NCBI GenBank assembly: GCA_034698045.1
Contig: JAQGAU010000094.1
Location: forward strand, 1 to 42,100
DNA: 42,100 nt
Source: Paramacrobiotus richtersi
Lineage: Eukaryota; Tardigrada; Eutardigrada; Parachela; Macrobiotidae
Direction: 5' to 3'
The number at the start of each line of letters is the position of its first letter. The stretch's first letter is position 1. Below the pieces are notes generated by a model. It saw nothing but the letters and a program-made list of their open reading frames with translations. It was not told the DNA's origin and did no database searches. Positions 33,380 through 42,100 of the stretch are shown here, one piece after another. A program made the translations under genes and the position numbers.

Positions 33380-34990
33380 GCTGTTCGCTATGTATAATAC
33401 TTACTGGCTCAAGCGATATCAAGATTTAATATCGAAATGCATACATTGTACAGATATGTGTATGTACTGTGTACAGTAGATGAAAAGCGGTTTATTGCAT
33501 TGCCAGAATATTCGCACAATATTGAAACATTCGTGCTTAAAAGCACCATGTCATGAGAGACTGAAACTGCCTGTATATCACAGGCTGTAGACATCTCTGC
33601 AACGTTCAGAACAGTGCAAATGATGTGAATGAAAAACAACAGATCCTCTTGATGAGTTTATAACTGTACATTCGTCCAGAGGGTGTGCTACTGGTGACAT
33701 AACCAGCTCCCGGGAGATGTGTACTTGTCCAAGGAGTTGGCTGCGTTCCCCAGTGGTGCGTCGTAATTCCGCAGACTGATCAGCGAAAAGTGTGACCCAC
33801 ACTACCTCCCGGCTTGAGCCTTGAGTATGAGTGTATGACGTAACTCGGACTTTCTTAGTTGTCCGTCAATAGTTTATATTTGAAATATTAAATACGTACT
33901 CCAAAAACGAACCGAATGGGCCCGAGACTGGTGGGAAAACCTTGGTTTCAAAGGTGTGATAAGGGGCGGGTTTTGCCGTTAGCGAAAGCTTCACCATTGT
34001 TCATACCCGCAGTTTCAATTACGGGCGCATTGGGTACAACGAAGTTTGACCGCTTTTTATCGTCATTCAGTGTCGCCATCTGTCAGCAACGACAAGCTAA
34101 GCAACGCACTCACAAATAGCAACTTCTAGTACCTTTGTCACGAAGGATAAAGGTGAAGGTCACTAGCTTTGAACACGCATATATCCTTATTACGAACCAC
34201 CAACGTACGGCCGGCATGTTGTTACCAATTGTGCCGAATTTGAATCCATAACCGTGCACAACCTTATTTAGCAAACAGACAAAGAAAGAAGAGCATCCTG
34301 TAGATTCGGTTTTTTCGGCTTCTTAGAAACGCATACGCCTGTGTGTGGTTGTGAACCAGTCTCTGCTTGTGCTGTGTTAACAGCCAGTTAGCAGGTCATT
34401 TTATGCAAATTAACCAAGACAACCAGTTGCTTATTGTTAGGCGTAAATATATATCGTTTGCTGAGTTTAAATGATGTTGATTTCGAACAAAAAATATCAA
34501 ACGCGCCTTGACGACCAGAAATAAAAGGGATAAAATTGTCGCTGTGCTGACAAGGAGTTTATCACCTATGACGCTTGCTACGCCAAAAAAAATGCAACAT
34601 AACATAGTTAAGACAGACAAACCGATGACAGTCCGTTTCCTGCTCTTATCTGCTATGTTAGCTGTCTTTGTGTCTTATCTCGGTCTACAAGAATACCACC
34701 AGGAACTGAATGTTTGCACTACTCGAGTTACGTAACTCACGATCGACCAACAATTACAAACATTAACCACAGATAACAACTCTTCAATACTGTCTACGTT
34801 GCTTGTAATACCGCGAGATTCGTGTCAGAAAACGAGATAATACGCATCTTGCACCAACTATGCGAACTGATTTAAGCATTTGACTAGGCAGTATCACCTT
34901 GTGCAGTGCTATTGTCGCCGTGTCGCCGCATCATCTTGGATGCAATTCTAGCACTGTGCAATTATTGCACAAGTTGACAGTAGTTACAAA
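33380..34990. other. Intergenic spacer upstream of paralogue B
   Basis: No gene recognised. A short ORF near 34624 begins MTVRFLLLSAMLAVFVSYLG, which looks like a signal peptide but leads to a stop after about 37 residues and has no convincing continuation. Confidence 0.5.
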
Positions 34991-37900
34991 ATGACCTTGA
35001 CCGTTGTCCTGCTAATTGCAGCGGGGACGCTGACCTGTGTCTATGGTGCGGGCCATATTACCCGGAATCCCCTATGGCCGGCTAATCTCGATGCTGAGAC
35101 GGAAAACACGGGTGCGGGGCTCCAGTATAAATCCAGCAAGCCATTGGTCTCGATTCCCTACAGCCGGGACGGGTACTTTTACGGTAAGATGGACATTCCC
35201 TTAATGTTGATGTCTGAAAAGAAAAATCAGTATCGAACACACGGACAGAATTGTTCAGAATTTTAGCACTCGTTTATTCGTTTGCGTACTGGACCACTCT
35301 TGCATTGGTTCGGGGTTATCACGGACAAAACTTCTTATCATAGCAAGTAAATGACATTGCCAGGCTAATAGTACAAGCACATAACGACTAAACTTTAGGA
35401 TCATTCACATAACATAAGAGGTGTGACCGTAGATAATGTACTCACCTCAGCCGAATAAGCCTTTAGGATCATTCTTTTGTCAGATATGGATAACGAAAAC
35501 CCCATGATCCTGCGTGCATTTCAAGAAATTGCCGATAAAACGAAAAACTGTATCAGATTCGTTCCATGGAGTGCTACTCATAACAGAAGACTGCATGTGA
35601 TACCCTACGCCAACCCTGAAGCCACGTAAGTTTTCCGTCGTGCTGCGCTTCAAGTAAGTATTTTCGGGTAGGACTCAGAATAAATAGGTCCCTCATACCA
35701 ATAGTTGATCTAATAAACAAGGGCAACATTTAGCAAGTTTTCAATCGTTACCAGGCACAAACGGCGAAAGGTTATGAATTTTCGAAGTTATTAATGTGTA
35801 AGTTGGCTTAACATAGCGGTCTACGGAAATCGGATCAAAATCGTAAACTTGTCGATCCTTGCTTCGTAGAGGCTATGTGAAGCAAACTTATATATTAATA
35901 ATTTGCAGATTCATACACTTTCATGATTAAAAAAATTGCTAAATGTTGCCCGTATCATATTGGTATAAGGGACTTATTTATTTCTGAGTCCTGCCCGAAA
36001 ATGCTTACCTTTTACATAGGTAGTAACATGTAGAGCCAGAAAGGGTCACGTAGAAAAATGGCAAAATATGGTGCCGCCCATCACAGTCTGTACAATTATA
36101 AACGAACCGTTACAGCAACCTATCCCCGGTTTGCCGCGGTCCATTGGGCTTTGCAAGTGCCGATCAGACCCTGACACTAGTCGGATCCATCAGCAATCCA
36201 GCCGCCGGCCGCTCTGGATGTCTGGATGATCAGCGTGATGTGATGCGCTTCCTGATGAATGTGCTGGGTGTGGTTAGCGAATTCCAACGTCCGGATCGTG
36301 ACAGCAGCAATAGCCCGCTGGAATTCCTCGATGGATACAATAACAAGGTCCTGGACAATCTACAGGCTGATGGAATCTTCGATAAGCTGGACGCATCCGC
36401 CACCTTTGCCCTCAGAAGTGGTTTCGATATAAATTCGGTTACGATGGTCAGTCCTGACCGGTTTGCCAAGAACCCACCGGACAATGTTTTCCAGCTCAAG
36501 TCGGAATCGACACCGATACCGTCCGGCAGCAGTCTCAACTCTCATGACTGTGAAGTCCTGAATTATGCTTACAACTGTGACATCACCTGCGGCGATGATG
36601 GTGAGACGCTTATGTTTTACTATGGGCACGCACGGGAACAAAATACTATATCGCTCAGATCCGAATTGTTGACTGTAGTTAATTGTAAACTCGTTCATAT
36701 CCGCAGAAACTGATCAGCTGGCCTCCTTTGACCAAGCCGAGGTAACAAAAAGCTACTTTTGCTGGGCAAGCAACGAGCTACCCGGACTTTGGACAAACCC
36801 TAATCCCACTGCAACAATACAGGTCTGTCAACTTTAATTACAGGAATTTGGGAATTTCGGTCGGATTTCTCGATGGAACGTAACTCACCGACGATATACA
36901 TATATACTGTTGCAACATTAAACCGTTTATATCTGGTCTGTTACAGTGTGTTACATTTACTTACAAGTTAGTTGGCAGAAAAAGTCATTTCTGCCAGTTA
37001 CACTTGGGGCACAAGCATTTCCGCCGTCCCGTATGCAAGTTCCGTATATCAAGGTGTACTCGTACAGATCGATAAGAGTTCTTAACACAAACCAGCACGC
37101 ATATCTGCTATTGTACTGAGATTGTTACTCTAAGATTTCCAAAAAATATAACTAGCGAAGTCCCTCTCTTTGTTCGCCCTTAATATCAAGCGAGCGCGCG
37201 TGTAATTTCATTTTTCGATTACCGACACAGAGTATTACCATAGTGGACTGAAGGGATTTTCCCCTATCCTGTTAGATGCCCTATCTCTTCAGTCGTGCTA
37301 TGGGTATTACGAGATTACGAGGCGGTGAAATTGGTGCACAGCAAAATTAAACCATATGCGTAGCACAAGAAGGGCGGGTGATATACGTACTTTAATAAGC
37401 AAACCATATCAAATACGTACCGTCAGTATACGACCTTTAGCATCTGACAGAACGGCATTTAAATCTGACAGTTCTGTCTTAGTTTTCGAAATACTGAAGT
37501 ACTTAAAGTAGAGTATGAAAAGGAAATTATGAAAGCCATGTACCTTATCTTAACCTAAAAGAACAGTAAATGTCCAAGAGAACAGAACTGAAAATCATGC
37601 CGTCACAAATTCAAGCCGTATTTCTGACCCTTGAAAGCTCTTCAATAAAATTTTTTTTAATATGTGGGGGGATGCTCCTTTCGTAGAAAAGCTGGCAACG
37701 GACTACTAGGTTTGTTTTGCCGAACGAAAAGTGGTCAGTTGCAAAATGTTTCACTTGTACCTCGTACTGTACTTATTAGTACTGTACTGCAATAATTATT
37801 AGTCTTTAAACATCGACATCGCTATTTGTGTTTTGGGTACAGTTGATTCGTCCAAAGAAATGGAAGACGTGCTCTTGTTTTTTAATATGTGATCGTGTAA

Positions 37901-40785
37901 TACTGAACAGTGTAACAGTACGATATGTACAGCTGAGAAAAATATTAAAGATCTGTTCTTTTGAAATCGACAGTATATGTAATCTGGCTTTGAAATGTGA
38001 TAGTACGCTACTGTACTCAGTCTTTTAAATGTGACAATGCATGTACTTGAAAGTACGCACTCAGTCTTTTAGCCCTGGTGGTACTGCACTCATAGCGGAG
38101 CTCTTTTGGGTCCAAAATTCAAAAAAATTCCAACCCCTTAATGTGGACACAGGATAGCTAACTAAGGATGGAAAAAATAGCATTCACCATTTATTAGTTC
38201 TTGATTGTTCGATCTTTGTTTTTTTGACATATATCTGGCTAAGCGGTATCTGGTCGGAAGGAATCGAAGCTGACAATCAACTGCAGTATATGGTTGCACA
38301 GCATGCACTGCATATTATTAGAGCATATAGCACACATTGTCTACGAGAACTGGCCCCCAGAGGACCAGCTGCTTCCCAGCAGCCAAACCATTTTTTTGAT
38401 TTTCAGTTAGCTGCTCTGTGTCCACATACAGAGCTTGGCTTGGAATTTTCTGTACAAAGCTTGGAATTTTTCTGCATTTGGGGCCAGAAAAGCACCCTCG
38501 TCAGTCTGTTCATCTGACAGTACATGCACTCACATTGTCAGCCGGACAGTACGTACTGTCACAGTATGTAAGTACGGTCGGATATAAAGGACGGAGTACG
38601 GTACCATAAAATCTAAAAGACGTATTTCCCTACTGTCGAAATCTAAAGGACAGAGTATGAACAATCAGGTTTGAAATACTGATAGCGGTACACTAAGATT
38701 TAATAGACGTACTGACCACGCACTATCAGATTTAGAATACGGCACACTGGAAAGATGAGTACACAAGAACCCGACGTACCCGGATACACCGGTTCTTGCG
38801 TTACGGAGTCCAACTTCGCACATCCACTTTTACGTTAAACAACGTACCCGAGAACCCAAGTACCCGAATACTTCGGGTACTTCGGTTCTTGCCTTACAGG
38901 AGCCCAACTTTGCCCATTCACTTCGATGTTAAACGGGGTACCTGAGAACCCAAGCAGCCGAAGTACTCGGGTACTCCGGTTCTTGCGTTACAGAGGCCCA
39001 ACTTTGACCATTCACTTCTGTCAGTTCTGTGTAACGGCGTACCCGAGACACCAACTTTGCCCATTCACTTCTATGTTAAACGGCGTATCCGAGAACCCGA
39101 GTACCAGAGTACTTCGGGTACTCCGGTTTTTGCGTTACAGGAGCCCAACTTTGCCTATTCACTTCATGTTAAACGGCGTATCCGAAAACCCAAGTACCCG
39201 TAGTACTCGGCTACTCCGGTTCTTGCGTTACAGGAGCCCAACTTTACCCATTCACTTCTATGTTAAACGGAGAACCCGAGTACCCGAGTAATTCGGGTGC
39301 TCCGGTTCTTGCGTTACAGGAGCCCAACTTTGCCCATTCGCCTCCATGTTAAATAGCGTTCCCAGGACCTCGAAGTGCCCAGGTGCTGTATGTTAAATGG
39401 AGTATCCAGGACCTCGAGGTGCCCAAGTGCTGTACTTCAAAGCAGAGACCTGATCGAGCGGTTTCGGTTCGGTACTCTCTGGGTCGGGTTTCTTTAACGG
39501 TACTACGTCAGAAAACTGGTGCGGTTCTCTCGTTACAGGAACCAAACTGGGGTGCAGCAGCTTAAAAAACGCTCGCTGCGCTCGCTTGATAACGCTTTTG
39601 CTAAGCCACCTTTTTTGTGGTTTTGGATGCAGCATTTGCATTACACTAACCAGTAAGCTTACACATCAGGTGCCAGAAATGCTTGTTCATAAAGTGCGAG
39701 TGGCAGACATGACTATTTTTGCCAAGTATTACAGAAGGTAATATACTGCTTTGTCGGCGAAGGTTAGCACGATACGCCGCCTTTTGGCCAGTTATTTTCA
39801 CATGATCGCGATGTGCTTTCATTTTGGCCTTTCTTATAGCCCAATTTGATTCCGCCCACTACATTAGATAATATCAGTCAGTACTCGCTGTCGCCTATTC
39901 CGCCCAACATACAAATCGAAAGGGACCCAGCGGGCCGTGCGAAGCTGACACCTAATCAACGAATTAGGACGGGCTTCAAGGTTGCGACGACGATCAGTGC
40001 AGAAACCACAACCGAAACTGTCGCCAGAGGACCCCTGCAAATTGATGTCAACTGTTGGCCACAATTTAAGTTAACCAACAGAATCGCCGAAAAACCATGC
40101 GGCGATTCTGGAACTTCTGGAACGGCCGGCGTCAACGCTGAAGTTAAATGCACCCGACGTGAAGAAGCAGAAGCATACAACGTCAAGTGTGACGCAGCGA
40201 GAAAGATACTCCCGTATCGTCCAGTTATCAACATTGCATCGGTATGATGAAGCATTTTCTGTCGTCGATGACTCTTTCTCGTTCCTCGACTTAAACGTCA
40301 AACCGCGTCGTTTTTCGTAATATCAGATTAACGCAACTTGACATGAAAAATTTTTATTATGTTGTTGTAGGAAGCAGAATAAATTAGTATGCGTTAGTTA
40401 GTATAAATACTAAATATAAATTAAATTATTATATAAATTTTAGTTGGTATATAAATTAAATTAGTATAAATTAAAAAATAGGGAGTATTGATAAAATTTT
40501 TGCGATATTGCATGCGTCATGGAACGTCGGTCGAAAACTACGCATATTTTGCAGATTGTTGATCCAGATGGAACAACACCATTTTTCGCCGGATTAACGG
40601 TGCTGGCTCCAGGTGACAATCCTGCAGATGCCGATTGGATGTATATTCCAACAAGCAGAACCATTATGGCCACGAAACTCACCAACCAAGGGGTGTATAC
40701 ATTTGGGGTGGTCTTGATTGACCCCGATGACAGTCAGAATTCCATTGAGTACTCATTTCGGGCAGCTCTAACCTGCAGTCCTTAA
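34991..40785 (+). CDS. Secreted astacin-fold pseudoprotease, paralogue B
   Basis: Six exons splice in frame: 34991-35183, 35484-35625, 36116-36600, 36707-36822, 39840-40241 and 40555-40785. They give 522 residues. Intron phases (1,2,1,0,0) equal those of paralogue A, and exon 5 is 402 nt in both. A signal peptide (about 1-19, VVLLIAAGTLTCVYG) is followed by astacin-like NPLWPANL, AFQEIADKTKNCIRFVPWSA, ADQTLTLVGS, GC at 146-147 and FQRPDRD. The zinc motif reads RFLMNVLGVVSEFQRPDRD: the three histidines are R156, N160 and S166, and the catalytic glutamate is F157. The Met-turn region is INSVTMVSP, without the HY pair. The domain is thus predicted inactive. The C-terminal half shares VNCWPQFKL, GDSGTSG and IVDPDG with paralogue A. 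Function unknown; binding of a substrate, inhibitor or matrix partner is possible. Confidence 0.88.
36823..39839 (+). other. Large intron 5 of paralogue B
   Basis: About 3.0 kb, against 178 bases for the same intron in paralogue A. It contains the minisatellite at 38.76-39.4 kb, and short CAGTCTTTT and GTAC-rich repeats near 37900-38100. No nested gene was recognised on either strand. Confidence 0.75.
38763..39400. repeat. Minisatellite, about seven units of roughly 92 bp, each with a dyad
   Basis: Units contain GGAGCCCAACTTTGCCCATT, TATGTTAAACGGCGTA and a dyad in which AGAACC and TACCCGA pair with TCGGGTA and GGTTCT around a GTACTT centre. Spacing of the TTCTTGCGTTAC phrase is about 91-93 bases. 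Worn units extend to about 39560. Confidence 0.85.
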
Positions 40786-41708
40786 TTAATGGCTTTTATC
40801 ACGACAGGACGATGATTTTGTTCGAAATTATAGTGTTAATCTTACCACAGTACTATGTTTGACCGTACTATGTTACCGTACGTTGCGATGGAATTAATGC
40901 AGAATGTAAATAAATAAATGTACTGGGCATAACGGAGAAACTTGGTACTTACCGTACACAGAAATACCGATATATCGCCTGATGCGTGCTAGAATGCGTT
41001 CGGACGTTATATCACGACTTTTGCAGTATATGTTTCCGGAACAATAAAACGAAGTACATAAGTCTGAAAAAACAATTCTAGAGCTTAGTCCAGGACCAGT
41101 CGACCAGTCTTTCTGTCGTACAGAAAACATGCTGATGTAGAAATTATAGATACGTGGCGTTTAAGTAAGTACGAACGTATACTGTATTGAGATCATGAAA
41201 ATTAATGTGGACGTATTATTTAATACTACGACGTAGCAGATCACAAAACTTCTATGGGTGTAGTTGAACTGCTCGTTTATATTCCGGCCATTTGCCTTAT
41301 GCGATCAAAAATTTCAAGTTCAAGAAGAGTTCAAGTATTTCAGATCACTGTCTTTCTCGCACTTCCCGTAACATGCATTCGTCAGATCGTATACAGGATT
41401 GCTAACGACGAAAGTTCAAGCAAGCCTGTTTCCGAGTTCAACATTTCCAAGAACCATATCGCATGTCACACGTAAAACGACACTGAAGAATTACGTATAC
41501 TGGACCATGCCTTCGGCAAAACAACCATACCAGGAGATTTTAATGGCTTAAAGTGTGATACGTGATCTGCAGATGAGGTCATGCCAATTCCTTAAATGAA
41601 CAGGTGACACTGAATCAGCCGATGCGGTTGTTACTTGCATGTCAAGGGGAGGTACGCATTTTATCCGCCTGGATTTTGTTATTCACTTATTCTAATGCAG
41701 TATGCGCT
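40786..41708. other. Intergenic DNA between convergent genes, nothing recognised
   Basis: This separates the 3' ends of paralogue B (plus) and the kinase gene (minus). Only short ORFs without motifs are present. Confidence 0.6.
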
Positions 41709-42100
41709 TTAGCGGCATGGAGCAGAACATAACGATATATGTAGTGCTTCGTTGGCCGTAAGCAGTCGAAGTTGATCCGAAATCACGGCAAAAGTCGGCC
41801 TTTTAATGCTTTCTGCTTCCCAGCATTGGAGCATCAGGTCGAACCTAAGTAACAACGCTCTTTGAACCCAATTGAAAGTGTTCGAGCCCTTCACGGAAGG
41901 GTCGCTTACAAACGATCTGGGCAGGACGCAGGCTGATATAATCGGCCTCTATTTGGCAAGTACGACACCAGTTTCACGACATCCTTGTCCGCGAATTCAT
42001 TTTTATATGGTATCTGACACCACATATAGATCTCCCACATAACAACACCAAATGACCACACGTCGATTGCCAAACTAAATTCGCCGTCCAACAGTGACTC
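41709..42100 (-). CDS. Tyrosine kinase, receptor type, 3' end (partial)
   Basis: Two minus-strand exons, 42100-41910 (continuing beyond the window) and 41844-41709, are joined across a 65-bp intron. They encode the C-lobe of a protein tyrosine kinase. Subdomain IX reads DVWSFGVVMWEI, and subdomain XI reads CPDRLFDLMLQCWEAESIKRPTF, containing the CW...RPTF signature with its invariant arginine. The protein ends about 24 residues after the kinase fold (ISLCSAPCR, stop), so there is almost no C-tail. The LMLQCWEAES spacing resembles discoidin-domain receptors, but this fragment cannot settle the subfamily, and a cytoplasmic tyrosine kinase is not excluded. Confidence 0.9.

Noticed and set aside
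34624..34735. Signal-peptide-like ORF upstream of paralogue B
   Set aside because: It ends after about 37 codons and no in-frame spliced continuation resembling the cluster was found.
38926..39291. Repetitive 121-codon ORF
   Set aside because: It reads through the 92-bp minisatellite within an intron; repetition of the peptide only mirrors the DNA repeat.

Overview
The window is nuclear DNA of an animal. It holds split genes with GT-AG introns, many only 60 to 70 bases long, that encode metazoan protein families (BCAS3, ITFG2, an astacin-type gene pair, a receptor-type tyrosine kinase). AT-rich introns and intergenic DNA contrast with GC-richer exons. A small invertebrate, probably an ecdysozoan, fits best. 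A tardigrade or chelicerate is my guess, because secreted intradiol dioxygenases are known from mites, but the sequence alone does not prove it. All gene models below were spliced by hand; reading frame was checked across every junction I list.

Left half (1-25.1 kb), all on the minus strand. The secreted intradiol ring-cleavage dioxygenase (25108-22310) is followed head to tail by ITFG2 (21756-17030) and then BCAS3 (5114 to beyond position 1). Between ITFG2 and BCAS3 lies about 12 kb of decayed segmental duplication. The junction segment, made of BCAS3 5' exons, intergenic DNA and ITFG2 3' exons, recurs about four times, and only the outermost copies (BCAS3 near 5 kb, ITFG2 near 17 kb) are intact. 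A broken plus-strand Kelch-repeat gene (about 11.4-12.1 kb) sits between two of the units. A 14-base motif, GCCAYTRYRCTACG, occurs 18 times from 0.5 to 20 kb, always in the same orientation.

Right half (26.9-40.8 kb), plus strand. Two complete six-exon genes (27645-30221 and 34991-40785) encode secreted astacin-fold proteins. They have identical intron phases (1,2,1,0,0) and a fifth exon of identical length (402 nt). In both, the zinc motif HExxHxxGxxHE has lost all three histidines and the catalytic glutamate, so they are predicted pseudoproteases with an unrecognised cysteine-containing C-terminal half. A decayed last exon of another member lies at about 26.98-27.11 kb, and a possible 5' fragment at 31.4-31.8 kb, so this is a birth-and-death cluster. 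A foldback transposon with TIRs over 200 bp and an 11-bp target duplication (32325-33368) and a roughly 92-bp minisatellite (38.76-39.4 kb) lie in its spacers and introns. The window ends in the 3' part of a minus-strand tyrosine kinase gene.

Two themes stand out. ITFG2 (KICSTOR, amino-acid signalling to mTORC1) and BCAS3 (phagophore-associated) are adjacent and co-oriented, with repeated duplication at their junction. The dioxygenase carries a six-cysteine domain, clip-like or WAP-like, ahead of an intact catalytic domain, an architecture I do not recognise.
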